Shown here piece by piece: positions 44,424 to 54,290 of a stretch of 64,000 nt of DNA (its first letter is position 1; the number at the start of each line of letters is the position of its first letter). Both the position numbers and the translations under genes were made by a program. Source of the DNA: Clostridium brassicae (GTDB lineage Bacteria > Bacillota > Clostridia > Clostridiales > Clostridiaceae); the NCBI RefSeq assembly GCF_026738875.1, contig NZ_JAPQFJ010000002.1, positions 305,982 to 369,981 of the forward strand, read 5' to 3'. The notes beneath the pieces are model-generated. The model had not been told where the DNA came from, made no database searches, and saw nothing but the letters and a program-made list of their open reading frames with translations.

Positions 44424-45566
44424 ATGGAATTTAAATTAAATGATGAACAAGAATTATTACGTGACACAATTAGGGAGTTTGTAGAAGCGGAAGTTGCACC
44501 TATTGCAGCGAAACTTGATGAAGAGGAAAGGTTTCCGGAAGAGTTAATACCTCAGCTTGGCGAAATCGGTGTAATGGGTATTCCGATTCCAGAGGAGTGT
44601 GGAGGAGTCGGAATGGGAGACCTGGAATATGCTATGGCAGTAGAAGAAATTTCAAAAGCATGTGCAAGTACAGGAGTTGCCGTATCAGTACATACCTCTT
44701 TTTGCTGCTGGCCTATTCTTGCTTTTGGGACAGAAGAACAGAAACAGAAATATCTTCCAGATTTAGCCGCAGGCGAAAAGCTTGGTGCGTTTGGTTTGAC
44801 TGAGCCGAATGCCGGTACTGACGCTGCTGCTCAGGCAACAACGGCATCAGATGAGGGCGATCATTATTTGCTGAATGGAAGTAAGATTTTTATTACCAAC
44901 GGGTCTTACGCTGATGTATATATAATCTTTGCAGCGACAGATAAGAAATTGGGAAATAAGGGAATAAGTGCATTCATTCTTGAGAAAGGTATGGAAGGAT
45001 TTACCTTCGGAAGTAAGGAGCATAAGATGGGAATCCGCAGCTCTGCTACCTATGAGCTGATATTTGACAATGTTAAGGTTCCAAAGGAAAATTTACTTGG
45101 CGAAGTTGGAAAAGGATTCAAGATTGCCATGGAAACACTTGATGGGGGACGTATTGCTATTGCGGCACAAGCGCTTGGTATTGCACAGGGGGCAATTGAC
45201 GTAACTTCTGCGTATGTAAAAGAGCGTATCCAGTTTGGAAAAACTATTTCTGCTTTCCAGAATACACAGTTTACATTAGCAGATATGCAGACACGTGTTG
45301 ACGCTGCACGTATGTTGGTCTACCGTGCCGCATGTATGAAGACAGCAGGGGAAAAATATGCTGCTCAAGCATCAATGGCAAAATTATATGCGTCTGAAAC
45401 TGCTGAGTATGTGACTAGCAAAGCGGTTCATCTGTGTGGTGGATACGGCTATACTAGAGAGTATCCGATGGAAAGAATGATGCGCGATGCGAAGATTACA
45501 CAAATCTATGGAGGAACGAGCGAAGTTCAGAAGATGGTTATAGCTAGATATATGGGAATTAAATAG
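44424..45566 (+). CDS. Short-chain acyl-CoA dehydrogenase (Bcd-like)
   Basis: 380 residues. FGLTEPNAGTDAAAQ (FAD/substrate loop), KIFITNGSYADVYIIFA, DGGRIAIAAQALGIAQGA and IYGGTSEVQKMVIARYMG with the catalytic Glu are canonical for butyryl-CoA dehydrogenase-type enzymes. It is clearly different from the CaiA-like enzyme upstream and may use the EtfBA pair of the leftward operon. Its substrate is unknown; it could oxidise gamma-butyrobetainyl-CoA or reduce a second enoyl-CoA. Confidence 0.93.
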   Translation: MEFKLNDEQELLRDTIREFVEAEVAPIAAKLDEEERFPEELIPQLGEIGVMGIPIPEECGGVGMGDLEYAMAVEEISKACASTGVAVSVHTSFCCWPILAFGTEEQKQKYLPDLAAGEKLGAFGLTEPNAGTDAAAQATTASDEGDHYLLNGSKIFITNGSYADVYIIFAATDKKLGNKGISAFILEKGMEGFTFGSKEHKMGIRSSATYELIFDNVKVPKENLLGEVGKGFKIAMETLDGGRIAIAAQALGIAQGAIDVTSAYVKERIQFGKTISAFQNTQFTLADMQTRVDAARMLVYRAACMKTAGEKYAAQASMAKLYASETAEYVTSKAVHLCGGYGYTREYPMERMMRDAKITQIYGGTSEVQKMVIARYMGIK

Positions 45567-45734
45567 GACTAGGGCAGGAGAGAAGTGCTTGCGTCCGAAT
45601 CTGTATGCCGCGGAAAGCCCAAATACATTTGTTAATGTTCCTGTAAATGAATTAATCTGCGGACATTTCATCAATAGCCGTACAATTGAATACTAGGATA
45701 TAAGAACAAAAAATAAAATGAAAGAGGGAGAAAA

Positions 45735-47021
45735 ATGAGTAAAATAAAACAATCTGGAAAAATTACGACTCTTATCTTGATGATGTTGTCGTTGAACACC
45801 ATCTATGTATTGCCATATCTGATGTATACTTATTATGTACCGCTTCAGGAAGCAATGGGGCTGATTGGAAGGGATGCTGATTATGGTAAATTGTTAAATG
45901 TGTATGGTATTGTAAATATTATTCTTTATATTCCCGGAGGAATGATTGCAGATAAGTTTGATCCAAAGAAGCTTTTGATTTTTTCAATGATAGGAACAGG
46001 CGTCCTTGGATTATGGGAAGCTACATGGCCAAGCTACACGATGCTAATGATCATCCATGTTGCATGGGCATTTACGACAGTACTGACTTACTGGTCAGCA
46101 TCTATTAAATGTATTAATGTAATTGCAGGTGCAGATGAGCAAGGAAGTATGTATGGTTCTTTGGAAGCAGGACGTGGTATTGTAGGTATTGTACTGACAA
46201 CTATTTTTGTTGGTATATTTACAAAATATTCAGCTAATAGTGCGAGAGCAATGAGTTATGTGGTCATCACTTGTAGTGTGGTTATGATTCTTGTTGGTAT
46301 TGCAATGGCTTTCCTTATGCCTGCAACAAATGTTGAGGGCGCTACAAATGAAGGATTGGTTGACAGTATCAAAGCAATGGGTCAAGCATTTAAGAGGCCG
46401 GTTACATATTTGCTTTCTGGAATGATTTTTGGTGCATGTATGGCACAGGCAGGAATATCTTATATGGCCCCATATCTGGCGAAGATATGTGGTATGGATC
46501 AGAATACTACCATTATTTTTGCAAATTATAACCGTACAATCTGTACGTTAATAGGTGCTGCCATAGCAGCATTTGCCGCTAAAAAGATGGGGCGTTCAAG
46601 TAAGTTTATGATTTATGCTGGAATTGGTTCTGTAATCAGCTATGTATTGTTGGTACTTGTGCCAGGCTCTAAGGCAATGATGTTTCCAATTATGATTATT
46701 ATGATTTTCTCTACCTTGTGTTATCCAGTATTCCGTGCATTGTACTATGCAGTTGTGGATGAACTCGGAACACAGAAAAATGAGGTGGGGAGCGTTATCG
46801 GAATTGCATCTATTTTGGGATTCCTTCCAGATACCTTTTACACTTCCATGTGCGGTGCAAGATTAGAGGCAGACCCGGTTGGCGGATACAAATTTGTATT
46901 TATTACTTGTATGGCGGCTATGGCGCTCAGTTTAATCTGTGCCTTTATCAGTGACCGTAAGATTTTAAAATACAGAAAGACGGACGAGTATAAAGCATCG
47001 TTAAGGCAGGCAGATATGTAA
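45735..47021 (+). CDS. MFS transporter
   Basis: 428 residues with about 12 hydrophobic segments in two six-helix halves (NTIYVLPYLMYTYYVPLQEA, then NIILYIPGGMIADKFDPKKL with the MFS loop 2-3 motif, and SVISYVLLVLVPGSKAMMFP). It is the last gene of the rightward operon and is followed by a strong terminator, so it most likely imports the pathway substrate or exchanges substrate and product. The 168-bp gap before it shows no clear gene. Confidence 0.9.
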   Translation: MSKIKQSGKITTLILMMLSLNTIYVLPYLMYTYYVPLQEAMGLIGRDADYGKLLNVYGIVNIILYIPGGMIADKFDPKKLLIFSMIGTGVLGLWEATWPSYTMLMIIHVAWAFTTVLTYWSASIKCINVIAGADEQGSMYGSLEAGRGIVGIVLTTIFVGIFTKYSANSARAMSYVVITCSVVMILVGIAMAFLMPATNVEGATNEGLVDSIKAMGQAFKRPVTYLLSGMIFGACMAQAGISYMAPYLAKICGMDQNTTIIFANYNRTICTLIGAAIAAFAAKKMGRSSKFMIYAGIGSVISYVLLVLVPGSKAMMFPIMIIMIFSTLCYPVFRALYYAVVDELGTQKNEVGSVIGIASILGFLPDTFYTSMCGARLEADPVGGYKFVFITCMAAMALSLICAFISDRKILKYRKTDEYKASLRQADM

Positions 47022-47038
47022 AAAGTATTGGAACGTGG

Positions 47039-47084
47039 AAAAGTGCCACCCTGATAGAAAATAGTGGGGTGGTACTTTTGTTTT
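47039..47084 (+). terminator. Rho-independent terminator of rightward operon
   Basis: A 13-bp stem (AAAAGTGCCACCC with GGGTGGTACTTTT, one G-T) followed by TTTTGTTTTG. Confidence 0.9.
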
Positions 47085-47200
47085 GTATAAATTGTGCTAT
47101 TTACATAACAAGAATAGTTTGGTATACTCAGACAAATGAAAATTTTTTAGAGTAGAGACCGATAACTGCTGCATGAGGCAGTGATAAGGAGAATGTTTTT

Positions 47201-48241
47201 ATGCAAAGAATAACAATTAAAGATATTGCGGCAGAGGTAGGGGTTTCACATACCACAGTATCTTATGTGCTAAACAATAATACAAATCAGAAGATATCAG
47301 ATAAAACACGTGAAGCGGTGTTAGATGCAGCGAGGCGTTTAAAGTATGTACCGAATGAAACCGCCCGTTCTCTTCGTAAGAACAGTACGGAATGTATCGC
47401 GGTGGCATTGGAGAAATCTGTGGCGCAGAGCCGATTCTCCAGGTTGCTGCAGGGAATACGGGAAGTGCTGGGGGTAGAAGGATATGGTCTTATGCTGATG
47501 GATTTCCACATGAAAAAAGAAAGTAAGTGTCCGGAGTATGTGAAAAGCGTGTTGCAGCGTCGGACGGATGGGGTTATTTTTATTTCGTCGGATGGTCTGC
47601 CGCCGGTATGCAGTAAGATGATTGACAACTATAAAATTCCGTTTGTTGCCTGTGACTGCTGTCCCGAAGAAGAGAGTCTGGCTTCTGTAAGCTTTGATTA
47701 TGAAGGTGGGGCTTTTGAAGTAGCATGTTGTCTTTTAGGAGAGGGTGCGAAGCGGATTCTGTACTGGCAGCCGGGCGTAGATAGTCTGCAGGAGGAGTAT
47801 CGGTTATGCGGATTGAAAAAAGCCATGAAATTGTATCCGGATGCTGAGCTTATAGTGTGCAAGGTACCCATCATGGAAGGCACATCTTCGGACGAACGGC
47901 ATATGGCATTTGATGATATGTGTAAGCGGTCTCTTGTGCAGAATGTTCTCCCAAGACTTAGATCATTTGAACAGAATGATGCCGTGATTTGTGGATGGGG
48001 AGTGATGATAAAGCATTTATGCGCTGCCTTATATCAGAGAAAAGAAATGGAAATTAAGATTGCTGTGCTTTCGGATTCGGATGTTCCGGTAGTTCCTGGG
48101 ATGAAGATTATGGTCAGCAGACCGGGATACCTATGTGGAGGAAAGGAGAGTGCAAGACTGCTTCTTGCCCAGATTCATAATGAACCGTACGAGAGTAGGA
48201 TTACAATTGCACCGACACCGCCTAGTTATGTAAAAATATGA
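47201..48241 (+). CDS. LacI-family transcriptional regulator
   Basis: 346 residues. N-terminal HTH TIKDIAAEVGVSHTTVSYVL followed by the hinge YVPNETARSLRKNSTECIAV, then a periplasmic-binding-like sensor domain (GVIFISSDGLPP, SFDYEGGAFEVACCLLGEGA). A promoter with TTACAT (47,101) and TATACT (47,123) precedes it. Its position next to the CoA operons makes it a candidate regulator of them; ATGAAAAC half-sites flank the caiB promoter. The sensor is somewhat degenerate and the ligand is unknown. Confidence 0.92.
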   Translation: MQRITIKDIAAEVGVSHTTVSYVLNNNTNQKISDKTREAVLDAARRLKYVPNETARSLRKNSTECIAVALEKSVAQSRFSRLLQGIREVLGVEGYGLMLMDFHMKKESKCPEYVKSVLQRRTDGVIFISSDGLPPVCSKMIDNYKIPFVACDCCPEEESLASVSFDYEGGAFEVACCLLGEGAKRILYWQPGVDSLQEEYRLCGLKKAMKLYPDAELIVCKVPIMEGTSSDERHMAFDDMCKRSLVQNVLPRLRSFEQNDAVICGWGVMIKHLCAALYQRKEMEIKIAVLSDSDVPVVPGMKIMVSRPGYLCGGKESARLLLAQIHNEPYESRITIAPTPPSYVKI

Positions 48242-48263
48242 AAAACTAAATGAAGATATCGAA

Positions 48264-48309
48264 AAGGAGTGCCGTATTTGGATTTATATTCGCATGTGCG
48301 GCACTCCTT
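48264..48309. terminator. Convergent terminator between lacI and esterase genes
   Basis: AAGGAGTGCCG pairs exactly with CGGCACTCCTT across a 24-nt loop. On the minus strand the stem is followed by TTTTC, favouring termination of the esterase transcript. Confidence 0.75.
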
Positions 48310-48358
48310 ATAATATATTCGGTAGATGGATAGCCAGTGATGAGTCCGGCAAGTTTTT

Positions 48359-49366
48359 TTATTCTTTTAAGATGGAAGCATAAAATTCACCACTGTGTTT
48401 TAAGCAGTCAAGGGCTTCATCCATCATACGCCCGTAATGCATGAATGCATGCAGTACACCAGGAATTAGCTCAAATTTCGTGTGCACGCCATGGAGCGCT
48501 AATATATTATGTAAGGTTTGAGAATCATCTAAGAGTGGATCTAAGCTGCCACAGCATAAATAAGTAGCAGGTATTCCGTGGGTTAAATCATTATTCAAGG
48601 TAGCAAAATATGGATTTTCTCCATCCAATGAGGGATTTTCCAAATAGTAGCTGACGTAAGCAGACATATCACTTTTGCGCATACCGTCTAAGGAGGTTCC
48701 ATTCAAGCGCCAGGAAGGACCGTCCATCATACCGTAAGAACCATAATAGAGAAGTAGTGCGCAGATATAATCGTTATCGCCAAACACGTCACGTAGATAA
48801 AGCGCTGAACCCAAAGCTAGATTTGCTCCACCGGAGTCGCCACCAATTGCCATTTTATCCGGAAGAATACCATATTTAGATCCATGCTCATGGAAATAGC
48901 GGATGACAGCAGTGCATTCAAATAGTGGAACTGGGAATTTAGTTTCTGGAGCAAGATGATAGTCGACACCGATTACTGCGCATTTGCTGGAAGCCATGAC
49001 ACTTCGCATCATGCGGTCGTGAGTATCAATACTTCCTACGGTAAATCCTCCCCCGTGAATGAATACTAAAGCATGATGCTGTGGTTTATCATCAGGGTAA
49101 TAAATGCGCACAGGGATCGGACCGATCGGACCTTCCACCGTTAATTCCACTGTTTTGCAGGGCTTTGGCCCTCCCTCATTCCAAAAACGACGTTCTTCTA
49201 CATATTTCGTTCTCAATTCATCCCAAGAGCAATTGGTATCAAAAGCATCGGCAGAGTGTTCTGCCTGATAATCAATGACCTTCTTCATTCCTTCAGAAAG
49301 AAGTGGATATGGATTGGGCTTGTTTACTTCGTAGTCGATTTTGTACTCTGGCATATGAAAATCCAT
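48359..49366 (-). CDS. Alpha/beta hydrolase, HSL-family esterase
   Basis: 335 residues. Oxyanion motif FIHGGGFTVGSIDTHDRMMR, nucleophile elbow GGDSGGANLALGS, catalytic Asp region CCGSLDPLLDDSQ and His in GVLHAFMHYGRM: the complete hormone-sensitive-lipase family set. It hydrolyses short carboxyl esters, cytoplasmic by absence of a signal peptide. Start follows TTAGGAGGTAAA on the minus strand. It may release the acid used by the CoA pathway nearby (inference). Confidence 0.92.
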   Translation of the reverse strand: MDFHMPEYKIDYEVNKPNPYPLLSEGMKKVIDYQAEHSADAFDTNCSWDELRTKYVEERRFWNEGGPKPCKTVELTVEGPIGPIPVRIYYPDDKPQHHALVFIHGGGFTVGSIDTHDRMMRSVMASSKCAVIGVDYHLAPETKFPVPLFECTAVIRYFHEHGSKYGILPDKMAIGGDSGGANLALGSALYLRDVFGDNDYICALLLYYGSYGMMDGPSWRLNGTSLDGMRKSDMSAYVSYYLENPSLDGENPYFATLNNDLTHGIPATYLCCGSLDPLLDDSQTLHNILALHGVHTKFELIPGVLHAFMHYGRMMDEALDCLKHSGEFYASILKE

Positions 49367-49513
49367 ACATTTTACCTCCTAATTGTAAAAATAATCTCTC
49401 GGAATCTCAAAGTCTTATTTTATGCGGCTTTGAGATTACATTTTTATTAAAATTCCGTTACTAGTCACTCTTATGGCTTCATAGCAACAAAATCCCCCAC
49501 TTTTTTTGCCAAA

Positions 49514-49708
49514 ATGCTTGAGAACTTCATCGAAAAAAGCGGTGCTTCGCACCTTTTATTAATAAATGTATTTTTCTCTCACTTTAACGTAATAAAGCTT
49601 CTTCTTGATTCAGCACACGAGGGTATGTCTTATTATCAATACTGCAAACGTAATGGCATTACCTCTTTTATTGATTTTGCAAGCCTTATAATAGTAGTAC
49701 AACAATAG
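49514..49708 (+). pseudogene. Transposase remnant
   Basis: A 64-codon fragment containing LLLDSAHEGMSYYQYCKRNG and ITSFIDF, which resembles the 'DSAHDAxxYYEYCRxxxIxPFIDLN' segment of IS-type transposases. Sequence on both sides diverges, and no full domain is left. It lies in a 960-bp stretch between the esterase and araC that otherwise holds only the DUF1540-like frame and AT-rich DNA. Confidence 0.6.
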
Positions 49709-49772
49709 ATTACTTACTCGTTTAAGTGTAACATTGGTGTGCAATTATTTCAATAATATTTAATGGATTATT

Positions 49773-49889
49773 ATGGTTCGAGAGGTTAATTGTGAAGTTT
49801 ATAGTTGTGTTTATAATGATCATAGAATATGTAGTGCAGATGCTATAGAAATAAATGGAGACGATATGAGAACAAGAAATAGTATATAA
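49773..49889 (+). CDS. DUF1540-like small cysteine-rich protein, probably truncated
   Basis: 38 codons: VNCEVYSCVYNDHRICSADA followed by IEINGDDMRTRNSI. The C-x4-C-x7-C spacing and 'AxxIxxxG' match DUF1540, small Clostridial proteins thought to bind metal. The usual C-terminal 'TxCxTF' half with the last cysteine is missing, and the ribosome site is weak. It may be a broken gene. The following 440 bp up to araC is AT-rich with no gene seen. Confidence 0.5.
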   Translation: MVREVNCEVYSCVYNDHRICSADAIEINGDDMRTRNSI

Positions 49890-50329
49890 AAAATATAAAG
49901 ATAAATTTATAAAATAATTATAAATTTGTTTGAAATATTGTTATAATTTATATATTGGAAAAAATCTAGGGATAGATAGTTTAATTGTTACTATTTATCC
50001 TGTGTTTTTATTATGATATAAAATTACATAAATGGGGAGACTGTAGTTCTTCTTGAGGGAAAGGCCTGATAAATTTAACATTTTCACCATTTTTGAAAAA
50101 ATGAATGTGCATTTTTAGAGTAAATGAAATGAAAAGAATTATACCTTGATTGAAACTGGATTATGTGAAAAAAGTTATTTAAATATAAGGTTTCGCCAAA
50201 ATACGTGATACAAAGTAGAAAACTCTATATTATTAGTAAAAAAATAAAAGTAAGATCATAATGAATTTAAAGTTTGGGTGAGAAAATTTAAAGTGTAATT
50301 TAATAAAATATGTATTAGTAGGTGGTAGT

Positions 50330-51175
50330 ATGAAAACATATAGACATGAGTTTATTAAAACGAATGATATTATAGATATTAAATTAACTTTTAATATTGA
50401 TCCCGGCAGTGTTGTTACAAAACATTTCCATGATTGGATTCAAATTATATATATTCTCAGTGGAAGTCTAGAGTTTTTTGATAATAATAAAGCACTGTAC
50501 TTAGAGGAAAATGATTTCGTGGTAGTAAACCCGATGAGTATCCATTCAACCCGAAATATAAAAGGAAACACTGCTATTTTGTTACAAATTCCTGTGAGTT
50601 TTTTGAAAAAATTTGTACCAGATGTTCGTAAATATCGGTTTAAAGTAGATACTAAATCAGAAGACAAGTGTGTTCAAAAAAAATTAATGCATATTAGAAC
50701 AATATTAAAGGATTTATTTAGTGCATATGAATTTAAGACAGAAGGCTATGTTTTTTTGTGTTACAGCTTGGTGTTTGAATTGATATATATACTTATTCAT
50801 TCTTTTTCATATAAGATTGATGAAGCAGCTTTATTAAAATCTGAAAAAAATCAATTGCGTATGCACACGATTATGGAATATGTCAATGAACATTATAAAG
50901 AAAATATGACACTTTCAGAAATTGCAGAAGTAGTACATCTTAATAAGATATATTTTTCTAGATTTTTTAAACAACAGACAGGAATTACATTTTTAGAATA
51001 TTTGAATACTGTTCGAATAGAACATGTGTATCGAGATTTAATAAATACAGATTATCCTATAAAAGAAATTCTTGAAAAGCATAGATTTTACAATTATAAA
51101 TTATTTATGCGAATGTTTAAGCATACTTATGGTTGTACACCAAGGGAATTAAGAAAAAAATATAATAAGAATTAA
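50330..51175 (+). CDS. AraC-family regulator with cupin sensor
   Basis: 281 residues. N-terminal cupin (~18-95: HFHDWIQIIYILSGSLEFFD, then NDFVVVNPMSIHS), a linker, and C-terminal double HTH (NMTLSEIAEVVHLNKIYFSR and EILEKHRFYNYKLFMRMFKH, ending YGCTPRELRKKY). Typical sugar-responsive regulator of carbohydrate genes. It lies directly upstream of a GH30 glycosidase, which it likely controls. AGGTGGTAGT precedes ATG 50330. Confidence 0.93.
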   Translation: MKTYRHEFIKTNDIIDIKLTFNIDPGSVVTKHFHDWIQIIYILSGSLEFFDNNKALYLEENDFVVVNPMSIHSTRNIKGNTAILLQIPVSFLKKFVPDVRKYRFKVDTKSEDKCVQKKLMHIRTILKDLFSAYEFKTEGYVFLCYSLVFELIYILIHSFSYKIDEAALLKSEKNQLRMHTIMEYVNEHYKENMTLSEIAEVVHLNKIYFSRFFKQQTGITFLEYLNTVRIEHVYRDLINTDYPIKEILEKHRFYNYKLFMRMFKHTYGCTPRELRKKYNKN

Positions 51176-51178
51176 TTA

Positions 51179-51226
51179 TAAAAATAGGTCGATAAGATGG
51201 AAAGTTAAAATCGACCTATTTTTTCG
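51179..51226 (+). terminator. Rho-independent terminator after araC
   Basis: AAAATAGGTCGAT pairs with ATCGACCTATTTT (13 bp, perfect), followed by a T-rich tail. Confidence 0.92.
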
Positions 51227-51301
51227 TTTGTATAGATTCTGTTTGATATAAAAACAAGTTGCTATAATTTAATTTAAAACAAGAGAGGAGAGTGGTTTGA
51301 T

Positions 51302-52639
51302 ATGAAAACGATTATCCACGTGGAAAGTAGAGAAAAGGAATATTGGAAAGAACAAAAAATTCATTTATCAGAAATATATGAAGACACATTGAATCTTACT
51401 GCAGAAAAAGGGCAGGAAGTATTGGGGTTTGGAGGATGTTTTAATGAGTTAGGATGGGATGCTCTAAAGAAAGTAGAAGCAGAAGTAAGGGAGAATTTTA
51501 TCAAAGAATTGTATAGTAAAGAAGGCTGTAATTTTAACATGGGGCGTGTTCCGATTGGAGCTAATGATTTCAGTTTGGAATGGTACAGCTGTGATGAAAC
51601 ATATGAAGACTATGAGTTAAAAGATTTTAATATTGAACGTGACAAAAAATACACCATCCCATTTATTAAGGAGGCCCAGAAATACTGCCCAGAATTAACC
51701 TTGTTTGCATCTCCATGGAGTCCGCCAACATGGATGAAAACGAAAAAAGCATACAATTTCGGAAGAATTATAATGGATGAAAAAGTATTAGATGCTTATG
51801 CAAGATATTTTGTAAAGTTTATACAGGCATATAAAGAGCAAGACATTCAAGTTTCTATGGTGCATGTACAGAATGAGCCAATGGCAGATCAAAAATTCCC
51901 ATCTTGCCTTTGGTATGGTGAAGATATGCGTGATTTTATTAAAGGATATCTGGGCCCGGAATTGAAGAAAAGTGGACTGGATACGGAACTTTGGCTTGGA
52001 ACAATTAATGGACCTTTTACAGATTATCGTTGGCCAGGATTAGGAGACCCCTATCATCAATTTTATGATCAGTGGGCAAATACTGTACTTTCAGATAAAG
52101 AAGCAAAAAAATATATAACCGGTGTAGGAGTTCAGTGGGGGGGTAAGCATCAGTTGGAACAGATTGAAGCAAGTTTTCCTGAAATGCGTATTATGCAAAC
52201 TGAGAGTGAATGTGGAGATGGATTAAATGAATGGGAACAGGCAGAATATATATTTACTCTTATGTGGTATTATTTTCGTCATGGCGCGGAACGATATGCT
52301 TATTGGAACATGGTACTTTTAGAAGGTGGAATTTCTACTTGGGGATGGACACAGAATTCTTTAGCTACTATTAATGAAAAAACAGGAGAATTAACTTTAC
52401 AACCTGAGTTCTATCTAATGAAGCATTTTTCTCATTTTGTGAAACCTGGGGCTAAGATTGTAAAGACAACAGGATGTTGGACTTCAAATGCTACTGCATT
52501 TGAAAATCCGAATGGACAAATGGTAGTTGTTTTATTAAACAGTCAAAATAGAGATAGGGAATTTACATGCAATTATAAAAACGATGTATTTTCAACAATT
52601 GTAAAAGCACATACAATTAATACATTTGTTATAGAATAA
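51302..52639 (+). CDS. GH30 glycoside hydrolase (glucosylceramidase-type)
   Basis: 445 residues. GFGGCFNELGWDAL at the start of the barrel, FASPWSPPTWMKTK, MVHVQNEPMADQKFPSC with the acid/base Glu and MQTESECGDG with the nucleophile Glu are GH30 signatures, followed by the small beta domain. No signal peptide, so an intracellular enzyme acting on an imported beta-linked oligosaccharide or glycolipid-derived sugar. Preceded by AGAGAGGAGAG and paired with the upstream AraC gene. Confidence 0.93.
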   Translation: MKTIIHVESREKEYWKEQKIHLSEIYEDTLNLTAEKGQEVLGFGGCFNELGWDALKKVEAEVRENFIKELYSKEGCNFNMGRVPIGANDFSLEWYSCDETYEDYELKDFNIERDKKYTIPFIKEAQKYCPELTLFASPWSPPTWMKTKKAYNFGRIIMDEKVLDAYARYFVKFIQAYKEQDIQVSMVHVQNEPMADQKFPSCLWYGEDMRDFIKGYLGPELKKSGLDTELWLGTINGPFTDYRWPGLGDPYHQFYDQWANTVLSDKEAKKYITGVGVQWGGKHQLEQIEASFPEMRIMQTESECGDGLNEWEQAEYIFTLMWYYFRHGAERYAYWNMVLLEGGISTWGWTQNSLATINEKTGELTLQPEFYLMKHFSHFVKPGAKIVKTTGCWTSNATAFENPNGQMVVVLLNSQNRDREFTCNYKNDVFSTIVKAHTINTFVIE

Positions 52640-52757
52640 GACCAGCTAGTAAAAGTCAATAAAAATTTTTGGGGAAGTAATTTTTAAAAAAGTGCATGAC
52701 AAAAAAGTATTCTTCAAAATACGAACAATACAAAATTGGTGACAATTTTGCTGCCGA

Positions 52758-54058
52758 TTAGGCTGCAGAATTATTGGAATTCTCAAGATACATTTTATGA
52801 TGAAGTTTTGGTAAGCGTTGCTCGTATTCTTTTTGGTTTCGTAGAACAGCAAAAATATATTTTACAAGCTTATGCATTATGGCTACTAAAGCTACCTTTT
52901 TCTTTTTACCGTTTAGGTTGTTTTTATAGTAGTCTAGTAAGATTTTGTTGTTGGCTTCGCCAGTATACGTTTAGTTCGTATAGAAGCTAAAGCTATTGCA
53001 TATAAAGCTCTACGTCCAAAACGAGTACCTCTTTTAGAGATTTGATTTTTATCACTTTTAAACTTACCAGATTCATTAACAGAAGGATCAATGCCAAAAT
53101 ATGCAACTAACTGCTTAGGTTTTAAAAAACCTTGAAAATCTCCGATTTCAGTTAGGATAGTTACAGCAGAAATAAAACCAATTCCAGGTATCGACATTAA
53201 TAACAGGATATTTTGTTTAAACTTTGAAGAAATATTATTGCTATGCAAAAGATTTTCTATTTCTTTTAATATTAGATCTATTTGCTTATTGAAATTTTCG
53301 ATAGTTTCAATATTAATAGTTATTTTTATTGACAATCCAATAGATGATATAGCAATGAATTTAGCATTAGAAGCAACTTTAATTAATTTATTATAAGTAT
53401 TATTGCACCAGATCATATTCTTTTTAGATGACTCTTTAAGAATCTTTATAATATCTTCTTTAGGGGCATCAAGAATAGCTTGTGGAGTTTGATAACACTT
53501 AAGAATAGCAATTGAAGTTACTCCAGTTATATTAGAAAATACAGTGTTGTATCCTGGAAAAACAACACGTAAATCAGCAGATAATTTCTTCTTGAATGTT
53601 GATCTTGTATCAATAAGTTTGTAGTAATCACGGCATAAAGATTTTAAGGTAAATATAGGGACATCAAAATAACTATAAGCTTTTATGTTTTCAAATTTAC
53701 CTATTTTAGCAATAGATAAGGCATCTTTTTTATCATTTTTCACTTTTCTTATGTTTTTATTTTTGTTAGAATTAGTAACTAGAGGATTAATAATATAAGC
53801 CTCTAAGTTGTTGGTTTTAAGAAAGTGGAAAAGAGATAAATGGTACACGCCAGTGGACTCCATGAAAATGCCAGTTTTCATGTTAAACTCTTTCTCCACT
53901 TTCTTTATTTGTTTAAGTAAGTGGTTAAAACCGTCCACGTCATGTTTAATCTTAAATGCCTTTCTATAAGTATCACCGTTAGGTGAAAGAATAGCAATCA
54001 TAGAAAAGTCTGCTGAAACATCAATACCTACTGTTGGATTATAAAAAAATTTAGACAT
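52758..54058 (-). pseudogene. IS110 transposase with C-terminal frameshift
   Basis: The frame from ATG 54058 (after AAAGGAGATATTAATT) runs 374 codons to TAG at 52,934. It shows VGIDVSADFSMIAILSPNGD and KKDALSIAKIGKF (DEDD RuvC-like domain), then LLMSIPGIGFISAVTILTEI and GIDPSVNESGKF (Transposase_20). At ~52,965 the last residues depart from the family, while the -1 frame continues LLDYYKNNLNGKKKKVALVA and IMHKLVKYIFAVLRNQ to a stop at 52,758. No slippery heptamer is present, so this is decay rather than programmed shifting. Confidence 0.85.
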
Positions 54059-54063
54059 AATTA

Positions 54064-54290
54064 ATATCTCCTTTACTTTAATTAGTTTGAGATAGAATAG
54101 AGCATCCATTTCTATCAATGAGTCTACATCCTCGTTTGTGACACGGGTAATTCCAGTGGTAACACCCTACGGGAAACCCAACCAGCTAAACCATAGAAAT
54201 CTCACTGATGGAATGATACGCTTATTTACGGGTATGATCTCTACCGAGATGCCCTGGGGGAGTCCATCTAACCTCTATTCAGGAGATATT
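54064..54290 (-). ncRNA. Candidate IS110 bridge RNA region
   Basis: The ~230-bp non-coding stretch upstream of the transposase has higher GC than its surroundings and several short complementary segments (ACCCTACGGG near 54,166; CCCTGGGGG near 54,252). IS110-group elements encode the bridge RNA that guides target and donor recognition in this end. No structure was computed, so only location and composition support this. Confidence 0.45.

Noticed and set aside
45567..45694. A short open frame after the Bcd-like gene reading ...CLRPNLYAAESPNTFVNVPV... to a stop at ~45,694
   Set aside because: Coding-like composition but no start, no ribosome site and no recognised family; too short to call, possibly a remnant.
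39088..47021. Bile-acid (bai) operon, because of BaiF-like transferases and an MFS carrier
   Set aside because: No BaiCD, BaiE, BaiA or BaiH homologues; the FixAB-CaiA-CaiD set fits a carnitine-type pathway better.
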